Positions 36,554 to 49,674 of a stretch of 64,000 nucleotides of DNA are shown one piece after another. A program made the position numbers and the translations under genes. The stretch is from Jacaranda mimosifolia (taxonomy: Eukaryota > Streptophyta > Magnoliopsida > Lamiales > Bignoniaceae): positions 29,616,690 through 29,680,689 of the forward strand of contig CM032118.1 of NCBI GenBank assembly GCA_018894105.1, written 5' to 3'. A model generated the notes under the pieces. The model was given only the letters and a program-made list of their open reading frames with translations, was not told the origin of the DNA and ran no database searches. How positions within the stretch are numbered: position 1 is the first letter of the stretch; every line of letters begins with the position of its first letter.

Positions 36554-38804
36554 TGAAGTTAAGTGTTGCACTAGGATCCAATAATAAAGCACAAAATTAG
36601 CTAAATTAACTAGGCTATACTCAAAACCAATGATCTAATCATGTTTTAAATTCACATTTGGATGAAGGATTACCTTGAACGTTGAAAATCCAAGGAAAGG
36701 AGGAAGAACTTTTCAACACTTGAAAACTGTCTTCGAATGGCGTAGCAGCTTCTCGGCAACAACTACCTATCCAAATCACCTCGGAATTGGTTGAAATTTG
36801 GACATAAGATCACCAACACCTTAAGGAAGATCCAATAAAAATTTCATCTCAAAAAAAATCCCGCAAGGTCTTCAAATGATGTTCCAAAATTTCTGCCCAA
36901 ACTGTGGATCTCCAAAAGCTAAGCAATCCAAGTGTTTTACCTCTAATGTCGAGATCCACACACCAATGGACAATCCAAATCTCTCCTAGATTAGCTGGAA
37001 AATCAAGGAGAGAAGAAAGGAGGATAAAGGCTGAAGTTTTGAAAGGGAGAGGTGAAGAAAAATGTAAAGCCTCAACACATGAGAGAGTCACAAAATTAGA
37101 GGGAAAATGGAATCTAGCTTTTAGATCTAGATTTTGCCAACTTAGCTTCTTAGTGGTCGGACACTCTATATCTATATATAGAGAGAAAGAAGATATGATG
37201 CTAGTTGGCATCACACCTCCCATGAGGTGCCACCTGAGCAAGCAAGTTGCATGTGAAATCACATTTCACTTGCATTTAAATTTCATTTGGAATCTTTATT
37301 TCATCTCATGAAATGTCATCTAAATAAATTCAAATGCACTCTAAATGAACTCTTTCATTTTGAATTTCTCCCCAAATTCATTCTTCACATTAATTAACCC
37401 TTTTAATTTAATTAATTAACCTTGACTTAACTATTAAGTCAATTAGCTTAACTTTTTAAGCTAGAAGGTATTAACTTAACTCTTTAAGTTAACTTGACTA
37501 ATTGATAGTCATGTGGCAACAATTAAATTAACTCAATTAATTGGTCAAATTTAATTCCTTAAATTATTTAGATGAATTTAACAATTAAATGATCAATCCA
37601 ACATGACCAAAAATTGTGTCAACTGTTTCCCTCCAAAATTGGTCAAGATGGAATTTTCTAACTCTTAGAAAATTTCCTTCATCAAGTAGGATTTTCAATT
37701 GGCTTTGGTGAGTGACCCATTTGGTTCTACCATTCATTAGACATGGGCTCACAACTCTTGTGATGTTTAGAATATCAAAATATTTACATTAATTTAAACT
37801 CCTTTAAACTAATGACTCAATTCAGTTAATCTGCATTAATTGAAGAGTATCCAATCTCTATGGTCGATGTCTAACCTCGAGTCCATTAAGCCCAACTAAT
37901 TGGCCAAATGAATATGCTCTTGGTGAAGAATTCTAGCTCTACGCTTACCATGTAAATATGGTCCTTCGGTCTTCTATCTCTCGAAAGAGGCCCAGGACAA
38001 GATATTTGCCGGCTTGCTAAAAGCCTCGATACTATGTTTCTATTCTCAATGTTCGATTCTGGTTTATGACCTCATCTTTGGAAATTCCTTTTCCAAATTG
38101 TCATAATATTTTGCGCAATCACTCACTAGAATCGATCATTATAGAATACATAGGAGATGCACTCACCTTTCACTATGACGAGGAGTCGGATCCCTTCTTA
38201 GATCACACAAACCTCCATGTCTAAGTAGCTCATAACCAAGTTTAACCCGAAAGACCCGTGAAGTGGTCAAGAAAGAGTTAAAGCATGATGACGTAAACAT
38301 AAGGTTATCATGGATTCTCAGGTCAAATGACTAATTATATGCACTAGCGTAAGCTGAAGAATTCACCACTATCGACTTGCTACTACAGCTATCTAGTAGA
38401 TTCTCTAGGCAGGCTTTCAGTGAACTTTTTATCTAACAAGCACCCACTATCATGCACCTATATCTCATAAGGATTGCTCACGAAACAGAGCAATATCCAA
38501 CACTTAGATTTATGCATCGTTAGTGCAAGTTTATCTGAATCTTAGATGCCCTGTCTTATAAGAATCTATGACTTGGAAAATTTAAGATTACGATCGTGTA
38601 AGACTTATTTCATGATCACTACCCAGTGAAGTGACCAAGTCTCATAGTCTTGTGTGGTATAAGGGCTTCAACCAAATGCCAATGAAGTAAAGTAAGCATA
38701 AGATGAAGATGACCATTTATAATAAATATCATTCAATCAAGATTATTTCACAAGTGAAATAGTTTACATGCCATTGTAATTGGTTGTGGGGCACTATTCT
38801 AATA
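36554..38804 (-). repeat. 3' LTR of the Copia element (about 2.25 kb)
   Basis: On the minus strand it begins TATTAG (TGTTGG in the sister LTR at position 70) and ends ACTTCA. Its U5-side part (36554-37165) matches 44574-45170 closely, and its whole length matches 70-2160. A TATA region lies near 37165-37180. The overlapping reading frames at 36849-37311 are LTR sequence, not a gene. Confidence 0.85.
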
Positions 38805-38824
38805 ATCTCTCATTTTCCCTAAAG
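38805..38824 (-). other. Polypurine tract of the Copia element
   Basis: The minus strand reads TTAGGGAAAATGAGAGAT directly before the 3' LTR and just after the pol stop codon (38825-38827). Position and composition fit the plus-strand primer. Confidence 0.7.
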
Positions 38825-41800
38825 TTAATTCCCCATAGTCTTAAAACTCATATTCTCAAGATGTCATTCAATGACCTTTTGCGATAGGAGTTTACTCAGT
38901 GGATCTGCTATATTCTCTTTCGAGGCAACCCTCTCCACTCGGATGTCATCTCTATAAATGATCTCCTAGATCAAATGATATCGACTTAAAATGTGCTTGG
39001 ATTGTTGATGAGATCTTGGCCCCTTAGCTTGCGTTACCACCCCATTGTTGCCACATATGACGACCACTGGCTCAGCAATGCTAGGCACTATATCTAACTC
39101 TTGGATGAAGTTTTTTGTCCAAACACCTTCCTTTGCAGCTTCTGAAGCTGCAATATATTCTGCTTTTGTGGTTGAATCAGCCATGGTATCTTGTTTAGAA
39201 CTCTTCTAACTCATCGCACCGCCATTGAGGCAAAATATGAATCCAGCAGTGGATTTTAGGTCATCCACATCAGATTGGAAACTAGAATATGAAAACTCCT
39301 CGAGTTTTAATTCTCTATTGCCGTATACCAAAAACAAGTCTTTAGTCCTTCTCAAGTACTTAAGCATTGTTTTAACTGCCATCCAGTGAAATTAATAGGG
39401 GTGGAATTGAAAACAACTCGTAACACTTAAAGCGTGTGTAACATTCGAACTTGTACATTGAGCGGTATGCATTATGCTCCCAATAGCGGATGTATAAGGT
39501 ATGTGGGACATTCTTTCTATCTCATCGTCAGTCTTAGGGGCCATAGACTTGGAGAGACAAAAATTATGTCCCATCAGAAGGAATCCCCTTGGATTCTTCC
39601 ATACTAAACCTTTTTAGTATCTTGTTAATGTACGGTATTTGCGAAAGCCCTAGCATTCTCCTCGATCTATCTCTATAGATACGTATTCCTAATATGTAGG
39701 ATGTTTTCCCCAAATCCTCAATGGAAAATTATGTAGATTACCATACTTTAGTACACTTTAACATTGGTCTCTCATTCCCAATGAGAAGAATGTCATCGAC
39801 ATAAAGCACAATAAACTATATACTACTCTCACTAGCCTTTTGTACACACAAGGTTTATACACATTTTTGACAAAGCCAAACGATTTGACTGTCATATCAA
39901 AATGTATGTTCCAACTTCGGGATGCCTGTTTGAGTCCATAAATGGATCTCTCAAATTTGCAAATCTTTTGCTCATTCTCTTTGGATGTAAAACATTGCAG
40001 TTGCTCTATGTAGATTTCTTCTTCAATGTTTCCATTGAGGAAAGTGGTTTTCACATCCATTTGTCATATCTCATAATCAAAATATGCAACTGTGGCAAGT
40101 AAAATCCTCACAGACTTAGGCATTGCGACTGGTGAAAAGTTTTTCTCAAAATTAATACCGAGTCTTTGAGTATAACCCTTTTGTGGATCTACCAAAGTCC
40201 ATACTTTGTTAGAGCACATGGAGTCCATTTTGGATTTCAGTGCATCAAGCCAATGTCTCAAATCTATGTCCAACATAGCTTTTTCATTGATCTTCAGATC
40301 GTTATTCAATTGGCCCGTCTCATGAAGGAATCCAAACCTTTTGGGTTGCTTCTTGATTCAGTCTAACATTCTAAGAGGTTATGTGTAAAGCTCTTGTTGC
40401 TCACTTGTTTCCACCACTTGTGGGATTTGGCGATCATCTTGTACTTCATCAAGTTCAACAACAATGCCATTTCTATCTAATAGAAATTTCTTTTCCAAAA
40501 AGTGGGCGTTTCTTGAAACAAACACCTTTTGTTTTGAGGGATCATAAAAGTAATAACCCAGAGACTCTCTTGGGTATCCCACAAACTTGCACAAAGTGGA
40601 TCTACTATCCAACTTGTTTCTCACAAGCCACTTGACTTAAGCGAAAACCCCCAAACTCTTAGAAAATTGTAAGAGAGTGCTTTGCCAAACCACATCTCAT
40701 GCGGTGTCTTTGGCACTGACTTTTAAGGTACTGCATTTAGTAACTTTGCCACTGTTAAGAAGGCGTATCCCTAAAAAGATATAGGCATATCGAAAAAGCT
40801 CATCATGGAATATACCATGTCCAGCACGGTACGATTTCTCCTCTCGGCTATTCCATTATGTTGGGGTATACTAGGTGGAGAACTATCCCAATCTCCTTTA
40901 GATAATTCAAGAATTTGGTACTCAAGTATTTTCCCCCTCGATCCGATTGAAGAGCTTTAATACTAAGTCCTTTTTACTTTTCTACTTCATTCCTATACTC
41001 TTTGAACTTTTCAAAAACTTCAAACTTGTACTTCATAAGATACACATGTTGGAACTGAGTATGATCATCGGTGAAGGTAATGAAGTAAGAATAGCCTCCT
41101 CTCGCACTAATTTTTAGGGTGTCACAAACATACGAATGGATCAAATCCAAAGGACTTATGGTTTGCTCTAATTATCTCACAAGGAGCCTTGGTCATTTTC
41201 TCTTTAAACAAGACTCACAAGTAGGAAGGTCCTCAATGCACTAACATTAAGTGCTTTGAGAGCTTCTAACTTGTTCATCTTATTTTTTTTAGAAATATGT
41301 CAAAGTCATTCATGCCACAAAATGACATCTTCTTGGTTATCTAATTTTCTTTTACTTGATTGTATGTGCATCGATAAAGGTTGAGAATTAAGTATGTATA
41401 ATCCATTGTTTAATGTATCTTGTGCAATTAAAAAACCATCCTTTAATGCTTTCAACATCCCATTAGATATAGAAAAAGCATATCCTTCATTATCCAAAAT
41501 GGGAATCGAAATAATGTTCTTAACAAGAGTATGTACATAATAACAAGGATCAACTACAATGCAAGCATTCCCCAAGTCTAACTTGATTACGCCTTCAACC
41601 ATTGCCGCAACATTTGCTTCATTTCCAAGGTGGAGGATCATATCCCCTTTATTGAGACTATTTCTTCTTTCCATCCCCTATAATGAATTACAAAGGTGAG
41701 AACCATATGTGGTATCAAATACCCATGAGGAAGAATTTGTCGTTAAGTGCACTTTAATAAAGTACATACTTTTCTCAAGGGTTGCAAGGTAAGCTTGGCA

Positions 41801-42592
41801 ATTCCTTTTCTAATGTTCTTTTCACCACAATGGAAACAATTAGCATTAGTTTTAGCCTACTTCTTCTTCTTGATTCCCCCAAAACTCTTCAAGGGTTGCT
41901 TTCCCTTAGAGGAAGAACTCTTCTTCCTTTTACCTCATTTTATAGGACCCCAGGGCCCTTAAACTTAAAAGAGGAAGCAAGAATAAGAGACTTATCCTTT
42001 TTCATAGTCACCTCGGCGGTCACTAACATATTGACCAATTCGTTAATCTTCATTTCTTACCTGGACATATTAAAGTTCATAACAAATTGGTCAAATGAGC
42101 TAGGCAATGATTGAAGGATCAAATCTACATAGCGCTCATTATCCATAATTACGTCTAATTAACCTAGCTTTTCAATAAGCCTGATCATCTTTAGCCCATG
42201 CTCATGCACACTTGTACCTTCATTCATTCTTGACCTAAAGAGTTCCCTCAACAAAGTAAACCTTTCGTGTCTAGCTTGAGCACCCTACAACTCTTGTAGA
42301 TGTAGATAGATCTCACTTGCATGTTTCATATGCTCGTGAGTCTATTGTAGCTCAATAGTCACAGAAGCTATCATGATACATCTTGTTTGTAGATCATCAT
42401 CAACAAACTTCGTGAACAATTCATGTACTTCATCGGTGGCATCATCGCCAATGATGTCTAGTGGATTTTGATCAAGCATATAAGTCCTATTTTTAGAATC
42501 TAGAATTATCTAGAGATTTCTTAACCAATTGTGGAAGTTTGGCCCGCCAACTTATAGGTTTCCAAAATAATGTAGGGTGCATTTTTAGCCAT
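38825..42592 (-). pseudogene. Copia gag-pol polyprotein, decayed
   Basis: The probable start is ATG 42592 (MAKNAPYIILETYKLAGQ). Gag ends with a CCHC-type knuckle starting CFHCGEKN near 41830. Then come a pre-integrase region (NGLYIL ... LWHE, 41306-41674), integrase (QHNGIAERRNRTVLDM about 40820-40870; HEMWFGKALSYNFLRVWGF about 40650-40705), reverse transcriptase (MDVKTTFLNGNIEEEIYIEQ, KFERSIYGLKQASRSW, catalytic YVDD at 39792-39803) and RNase H (ADSTTKAEYIAASEAAKEGV at 39125-39184). In RNase H the usual CDNNG reads CGNNG, losing a catalytic Asp. It ends at TAA 38825-38827. Several stops and frameshifts lie between these blocks. Confidence 0.87.
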
Positions 42593-44558
42593 ATTGAGTT
42601 TGAGATTTCAAAAATCTACAAAAGGCGAAAAGAAGAGTATAGGCATATGATTGAATATTGATATTGAAAACATGTTCAAGGTCTTTCAAGCATGTTTTTC
42701 TCCTATTACTTTATCAAATTCTTCAGCCCTTAGAAGAATTCGGGAAATCTCATTTCCTCGTAAGAATCAATGTCCCAAGGACTTGTAAATGGACCCACGC
42801 CTCGTGTGCCATCCACAAACAATCAGAAGGTAAGCAACTTTTGCTAATTGCATCTCTATGCAACCCTTGATATATTTGGCTTTTCATGTAGACCCACGAC
42901 TTTTGTGCCATCTACATTACTAGGTGTTAAGTCAAACCTACCAATCAAACTTTGATTCAAGACCGCTCTATGTCATCCGACGCCTCGTGGCCAATGCATG
43001 GGAAGCATCAAATCAAAGGTGCATCATATGCTAGGTATATGATCACAACTTTCTACCTCAAGTGTGACCCTTGCCTCGAGTGTCATCACACAAAAAATAG
43101 TAGCATCGTCATGTTATATACTATTGGTAGAAGACATGGATTAATTAAAATTCCTTTTAATTTGTATCCATTTTGACTTAATATTTGGGAGGACTTCAAC
43201 TTTCGAAGTGGAGAGATCTTGTTGCTTACAAAGATCTCATCAATTTTATCTTCTTACTTAGGTTTTTATATCCTAACAATGCATCACATACATCAATAGG
43301 ATGTGAAAAGCATAAATAAGTAAATAGGCCTAGCATGCTCCTAGGGTGGGATGACCATGAGCCTTAACTAAGTGGTGCACTTAGAGCTATAGATGCACCA
43401 CTTAGTTGATTTTAAGTGGATTGATTAAATCTAGCTATTACAAAAATATATCCCCATCCCCATAAATTCATGGGTCTTCATGTATCTAATGGTCTTCTTT
43501 GCTCCTGGTAACATTTACATGAGAAAGAAATCCTCACTCATAGTAATTCAACTCTTATAACATTTACAAGATAGAAATTAAATGGCGTGCAAGCCCTAAT
43601 TTAATACAACCCTTTTCAACAACTTGAAACAAATAGAATCAATATTAAAGGCTCATGATCATCCCCATTCATTCATCATCCGTTCAACAATTAAATGAAT
43701 AACAAATATATCAAAAATTGACATTCAATTCCAACAATTAAATGCTTATTTCATAAACAATTAATTGGCCAAGCAAGAACAAGCATAACAATTATGCCTT
43801 ATAAATGAAGATTAACTTTAATAAGATTTTAAACGCAATCAAAAATGTCAAACATAGTTTTGAGAACTTGCACAACACTTGTGTATCTATTATGTGTGAT
43901 TTAGAACACTTTTGGTCACTTAAGGAAAACAAAAACACCTCAAAACTCGCCCAACACTTGAACCATACATTGTTGCCCAGGTTGGGCACATAGCTGGACA
44001 GCTAGTGAGCCCTTGGCACACCCGCTGCCCTGCCACGGCGTGGCAGCACCCTGTTTGGTGGTTTGGACCGAGTCAAGTTGTTTTTGACTCAAATTTTGTG
44101 CACCAATAATTTTAGGATGCTTCCAAAACATCAAATCACACTTTATAGATGAAAATTTAGATTCAAAAGACCTTTTAAAAATGGGATTTCAAGTGCTTAA
44201 TTATGCTTCAAAAATCAAGTTTAACTGAGAATAACTATTCTCCAAAAATCTCCAATAATTTGCAATCAAATTAGATCAAAAAATGACCAAAACTCTTTAA
44301 GGCCAAATTTGACATGCTATATCAATATATAACATCAACTAATGCTAAATTAACATTCAACATTAGCAACTATGAATCAAAACATGCTAAACATATGAAT
44401 TAACACTTAAAACACATATTAGAATAATTTCAATTCACTAATAGAGGAGCCACATATATCATCATCCAAACACTCCAATCCATAAATTGGATCAAGTGTT
44501 TGGAGATTTTGATCAATCCATCATGTGAATCAATAATCCAAATCAAAGCATAAAATTA
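42593..44558 (-). other. Unusually long leader of the Copia element
   Basis: Almost 2 kb separate the primer-binding site from the gag start, much longer than in most Copia elements. No coding block was recognised. The plus strand carries repeated short phrases such as 'acccac.cctcgtg.gccatc' near 42792, 42892 and 42970. It may be a true leader, or DNA inserted between the LTR and gag. Confidence 0.55.
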
Positions 44559-44571
44559 GGCTCCGATACCA
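44559..44571 (-). other. Primer-binding site (initiator-Met tRNA type) of the Copia element
   Basis: The minus strand reads TGGTATCGGAGCC two bases after the LTR end. This is the common plant initiator-Met site TGGTATCAGAGCC with one substitution. Confidence 0.85.
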
Positions 44572-44573
44572 CT

Positions 44574-45170
44574 TGAAGTCAAGTGTAGCACTAGGATCCA
44601 ATAATAAAGCACGAAATTAGCTAAATTAACTAGGCTAAATCATGCTTTAAATTTAGATTTGGATGAAGGATTATCTTGAATGCTCAAAATCCAAGGAAAG
44701 GAGGAAGAACTCTTCAACACTTGAAAATTGTCTTCCAGTGGCGTAGTAGCTTCTTTGCAACAATTGCCTATCCAAATCACCTCATAATTGGCTGAAATTT
44801 GAACTCAATATCAGCAACACCTTGATGAAAATCCAGTAAAAAAATTAGCTCAAACCAAATCCAGCAAGGTCTTCAAAAGATGCTCCAAAATTTCTGCCCA
44901 AACTATGGATCTCCAAAAGCCAAGCAATCTAAGTGTTTTGCCTCTAATGTCAAGATCCACACACCAATGAACAATCCAAATATCTCCTAGATCAGCTGAA
45001 TAATCAAGGAGAGAAGAGAGGAGGATAAAGGTCGTAAATTTGAGAAGGATGGCTGAAGAAAAATATGAAGCCTCAACATATGAAAGAATCACAAAATTAG
45101 AGGGAAAATGGAATCTAACTTTCAGATCTAGATTTTGCTAACTTAGCTTCTTAGTGGCCAGCCACTCTTG
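44574..45170 (-). repeat. 5' LTR of the Copia element, truncated
   Basis: It matches 36554-37165 closely (for example cctctaatgtcaagatccac near 44941). The match stops at about 45170, just before the position of the TATA region, where unrelated Gypsy-like DNA begins. U3 is missing. Confidence 0.85.
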
Positions 45171-45900
45171 AATCTATGATTGGTAATAATGGTGGCTGAC
45201 CATGGGGCTCTAGCATTTATTAGGCTCCAAGTGCAGCTATGGGTCTACCTCTTTCTCTGATCTGCTCACCACATGAGCAACTGACCTTAGGGGAGGCAAC
45301 AACAGTCACCCCATCCTATTCTATACGCTCAAGGTCTGTCACCCCATAAACATTATTGTACAAGATATAAGGCCATCTTGTTTGCCACATTCCATGTTGA
45401 GGCATCTTTTGTCAATGTTATTATGGCCTCTCATGTAATTTGTAGTATTAGTCCTCCAGGGAGCAGAGCTTGCTGCTCGGGTGATACCTCCAATGCTAGG
45501 GGCATATTGAGCTCTTGTTCAATCGTTGGGAGGGGTTGTGCATCCAATCGGTTGCTATTTGCATTCTTTCCTATGAGTGCGATTGGGTGCCAAAGCGTCG
45601 AATTCTAGCTCTCATCTACATTCTCAGTGTTTTGTATTTCAGAAGGGAATTTTTCATAGACAACACCAAATGATATTGGATGGAAAAGGAGTTTGGGATC
45701 CTTTCCATAAATTAGTATGTGTCGAGCTTCTACTTTTAAAATGTGCTTGCACAAAGTTAGGGCTCGAGTTGAAAAATTATTACTTCCATGCCTTTTTGGT
45801 TCTAGGGGTCGATTTTTATACTAGCTGAGTCTTTCATGGGCTTGGACTTACTTAGATTGGGAGCTCAATTGAATGGGCTTAATATGATAGGCTATGGCTC
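45171..45900 (-). mobile_element. Fragment of a third Gypsy element (gag start, primer site, LTR edge)
   Basis: Near 45660-45675 the minus strand reads ATCATTTGGTGTTGTCTATG. This matches the LTR edge and primer-site region of Gypsy-1 (ATCATTTGGTGTCGTTTATAGG, quoted in two parts there). Left of it, the minus strand gives a Gln/Leu/Pro-rich gag-start-like stretch down to 45171; right of it is a piece of LTR to about 45900 ending near 'gtataaatatatatata'. The Copia truncation point coincides with its left edge. Confidence 0.45.
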
Positions 45901-47792
45901 TTTTATTTAATTAATTTGGTCTCTCATTGAATTTTTATTTTTATGCCCCTAGGGCTTTGATTGGGCGTATAAATATATATATATAATACTCTAACAAATT
46001 AAAAATAATATAAAACTAATAAATAGTTTAAAAGTAAAAAATATATTTGAATCTTTAATTTTTAAAATTTAAAATATGTATATATAGATTTGTAATAATG
46101 AGTTTTTTGCTAATACTATTGTTTTCTCATATTTAAAAAATTAATAGAACGTTATATTTTTAAAAAGTACTTCTTTGGCTTTTGTAAATAATAAAATAGC
46201 TATAGCAGGTCTAATCCACGTTTGGGATGAGTGGAATTACGAATATGCAAAACTTGATAAATTGAGTTATGAATTTTAACAAACCAACTCAAACACCAAT
46301 CCTTACCATCGAAAATTAAAATGCTAAATTAAAATTCCTTAAGAAATAGGCATCCCAACAAGCATAAGTTTAAAGATGGAGTAAGCATTCTCACATGTAG
46401 CAATCACTGCGTGGTGAATAGTGTACATGAATAAAATAAGGTGAGAATGGAATGATTTTAGGAATGGAATGAAGGTGGGAAAGGAATAGTGATATTATAA
46501 CTTATCCTATAATTGATATGTACAAGAAAAAAATGAGAAAGGAATGGAATTATCATTCCTTCATTGATTCCATTCTTATGATTGATATTCAACAATAATC
46601 GATAGGAATGGAATGAAATTTTTTAAATGGTCAAATTACCCTTTTGTAGAAATTTATAAAATATAAACATTTATTAGTAAATCTTTTTATATATTATTGT
46701 AAAAAAAAATTTGTGCGATAAGTTTATAATTATGTATTTTTAATACATTTTTAATGTTATTCAAATTATATCAACAAATATATATATATATATATTATAT
46801 CTTATCAGCAATGTTATACACATTTACACAAAAAATAAAAATGAACGCAATTCCTTTGAAATTACTTGTTCTATAACTCAGTAAGCTCTTTTGAACTTTT
46901 TGTTAAAATATTATTAAAAAATTATAAAATATCTTATAACTAGAGTGTTTAATTTTTTTTGTGATAAGGCTACAACACCTTGATTGCATTTTTTTTGATA
47001 ATTTTAATTTGAAGAGTCGTTGATAAAATCTATGACTCTTCATTTATTGGTTTTGTATATATTTTTAATCATTCGAAGATATGATGATATAATTAATATT
47101 ATAAATTATATATATTTCGTTAGGCATGGATCAAGCCGATGATGCTTCTACTATTTTATTATAAATTGAGAGGCACGTAATTATTCTTATTTTTATTATT
47201 TATTATTTTTATTTTTATAATAATTTATAATATTACTAAAAGATATTTGAGTTAAGATATACAGTTAGACAAAAATATGTAGCAATCAAATAAGTTGGAA
47301 CATGATATCAAACATTTACAAATATGAATTTTATTTAATATAAAAGTTTTTGTTAAATTTGGAAGAGTAATTTTGTCAAAGAAAAATATAGGTTTATTCC
47401 TAATGAATTGGAAATAGTTAAACCCACAGGGAAGGAATGGAATGGTTAAACGTGTGCTTTTGGCCTTTGGGATGGGGATTCCCGTGAGAATTCCCATATC
47501 TAAATTATACCAAGCTTGAATTTAGAAATGAACTTGGGAATGCCCATTTCATTCCCATATCATTTCTGCATACTATTCATATCATAAGAATAATAGAGGT
47601 ATCGTCTCATAAAGATTACATGGAAAGATACTTTTACTAAATTGTAGTAAAAAAAAAATGAGGGAAGAAAAAAAAAAGAAAGAAAGAAGCAAAAAACCAT
47701 GCACCTAAAAAGTAGTTTTGCATTTCCGAGTTATTACCCATTAAAATGAACCATCAACATTGGACGCCCTTTTGACCCACTCATCCCCTTAG
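45901..47792. other. AT-rich DNA with GGAATGG-type MITE-like sequence
   Basis: No gene is seen. The stretch from about 46370 to 47570 is bounded by related motifs (ggaatggaatg near 46445 and 46610; aaggaatggaatgg near 47423; attcccat near 47497 and 47550 in the opposite sense). This suggests one or more foldback MITEs, but exact ends were not found. A TA microsatellite lies at about 46780-46797. Confidence 0.4.
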
Positions 47793-47808
47793 AGCCTCGT
47801 TTGGTTAT

Positions 47809-48590
47809 TATTCACACAAATTTCATTGTCTGCAAAAATTAATCACAAGACAAAGAAAAATAATGTACAAATTGAATTTATATTAAAGAATAAAAGATAA
47901 TTACAATTTATTAGAGAAAAAATAAATTCCCCAACAAAACTAATCCCTTGATTCTTCTCCCAATATATGATCCAATGGCTTGAAGCTTGTTCTTGGATAT
48001 AAAATGTAGTATCATTTGACTTGATAAAAGAAAACTACGAAATTCTTTGAACTCGAACCTTAACTTCGAGATCAAAAGACTTGATGACTTGATAATTTGA
48101 AGATGTATAGAACCTTCACGGTAGCAATACTTTCATCGCAACTGAAACTTGAAGCTTGAAGACTTTAGTCTTTGACTTGAGAATATGTGTGTATGTGAAT
48201 ATATGAATGTGTCTTTGAACACTCCTTTATATAAGTGTTTAGCAAGAGACCCCCAAATGACTTGGATTTCTTTTATAGTTATCTATTTGATACACATGTT
48301 AACAGATAATATCAAATATTTTGACTAGATTGATCCATGGACATAGAGACGCCACATGTCACAACTTGGTTAGCTTGAGATTGCTAGGCCATCATATTTG
48401 ATTTGATTGGTTGTACCACTTCATCTTGACACTTGTCAACATTTGATTTGTATAAAATAAATAGTAGAATTGTCTTTTGAAATTAAATTTAACATATCCA
48501 TCAATATAAATAGAAATTTTTTTAATTAATACCTAATATATTATTTTACACTTGTCACTTTTCAATTGGCCCAAAATTAATTTTTCAACA
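47809..48590 (-). repeat. 3' LTR of Gypsy-2
   Basis: The 782-bp repeat is closely similar to 59802-60601. Shared blocks include cacaagacaaagaaaaataa near 47841 and cacttgtcacttttcaatt near 48550. The inner end reads tcaaca (TGTTGA on the minus strand). The outer end, TATTCAC, appears altered from TGTGTGA in the partner. Confidence 0.88.
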
Positions 48591-48606
48591 AATGCCCCCA
48601 CTTCAA
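48591..48606 (-). other. Polypurine tract of Gypsy-2
   Basis: The minus strand reads AAGTGGGGGCATT just before the LTR start TGTTGA. The purine-rich G run is typical of Tat elements. Confidence 0.65.
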
Positions 48607-49338
48607 GACTTGACGAATGATGTGTAGATTATTCATGAGAGAGTCGAGACTCGGAGTGTTTAATTTTTTTCCAAAACAAAATATGGTCATCACTCTCCAC
48701 TTTAAAATCAACTGAAGGCATCCATCCACGTGTTCTTATGAATTGCCAAGTGACGTTGTAGTAATAGAAGTTCAAAGTTGCCATGAGTTTATTATTTTTC
48801 CTTCATACATATATATATACATATATATAAGAGGATGAAATTAGCCATGTCAATCTTATATTAAGAATCCCACTCAAACATGACGTTAAATCCAATCCTT
48901 TTTCTCAACTTCAGAATCGAAGGATGGGAAATCAATTGAACTAATCAACTAACATCATCTTTAACAAAAACATTTTTCGCTAAGGGACCCACCACAAATT
49001 TTAACCCAATAGAACTTTACTTCACTTGCACAAAAAAAATCGGAATCCTTCAATTTTTCCTTACTTAAATACGTGGTCCACACAATTCAAAACCAAATTT
49101 AATAGCAAGTCCAAATCAAACTTTCTGTCTTACAAAGGAAAATTGAAAATCGACTCCCATCTGCAAATAATCAGTGCCAATGCACGTAGAATTCTTCGTC
49201 TTGAATTTTGATGAAAGCCAGATTATTAATTATCTGGTAAGATTAAGTGATTCAAGAAATTAATTGACTTGAGCAAGGACTTAATCTTTTAGATATACTT
49301 AGATTTGAACTCTTTTGGAAAAAAAAAATACATATATA

Positions 49339-49346
49339 TATAAATA
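49339..49346 (+). promoter_or_regulatory. TATAAATA box upstream of the antisense gene of Gypsy-2
   Basis: TATAAATAGC lies about 335 bp before the likely ATG of the antisense gene and reads toward it. A pyrimidine-rich stretch ending tttcttttgcag at 49664 follows, shaped like a 3' splice site in the leader. The same box-leader-gene arrangement occurs in Gypsy-1 at 8295. Promoter function is inferred. Confidence 0.5.
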
Positions 49347-49674
49347 GCACGTTACTAAAGAGCAAAACCACCTAGCAAAATTACGCAGAAAGTTCTCATA
49401 ACCATTACTACCTTTATTCCAATGGTTAATAAGCACTACTAAAAGATGATTGCTTGGGCTACCTCCTCTGCATTCATCAATAGAAAATCCTTATTCCTTG
49501 AGGGCATCATCACATAGCAAATACATAAATTTTGAAGACTTCATGTGAGTCATCAAATTGAGGGACGTTTCTATATCTTTCTATTTTCTTCTTCATACAT
49601 TCTCTCCCCCTTTTTGTTTTAGATACTTCCTTAATTTTTCTCTTCTCTTCTATTTCTTTTGCAGGTTAAGAAAT

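Larger units (their letters stand above)
36554..45170 (-). mobile_element. Ty1/Copia element, decayed, with truncated 5' LTR
   Basis: Minus-strand order from the right: a 5' LTR cut short (44574-45170), a primer-binding site (44559-44571), a long leader (42593-44558), gag-pol (42592-38825), a polypurine tract and a full 3' LTR (36554-38804). The domain order, with integrase before reverse transcriptase, is that of Ty1/Copia. The missing U3 of the 5' LTR means no intact promoter and no right-hand target duplication. The same family supplies the LTR at 70-2160. Decay is shown by stops and by a lost catalytic residue in RNase H. Confidence 0.88.

Noticed and set aside
36849..37311. Overlapping 135-137-codon frames on both strands
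   Set aside because: They lie wholly within the Copia 3' LTR and the matching frame in the 5' LTR (44850-45092) is only non-coding LTR sequence.
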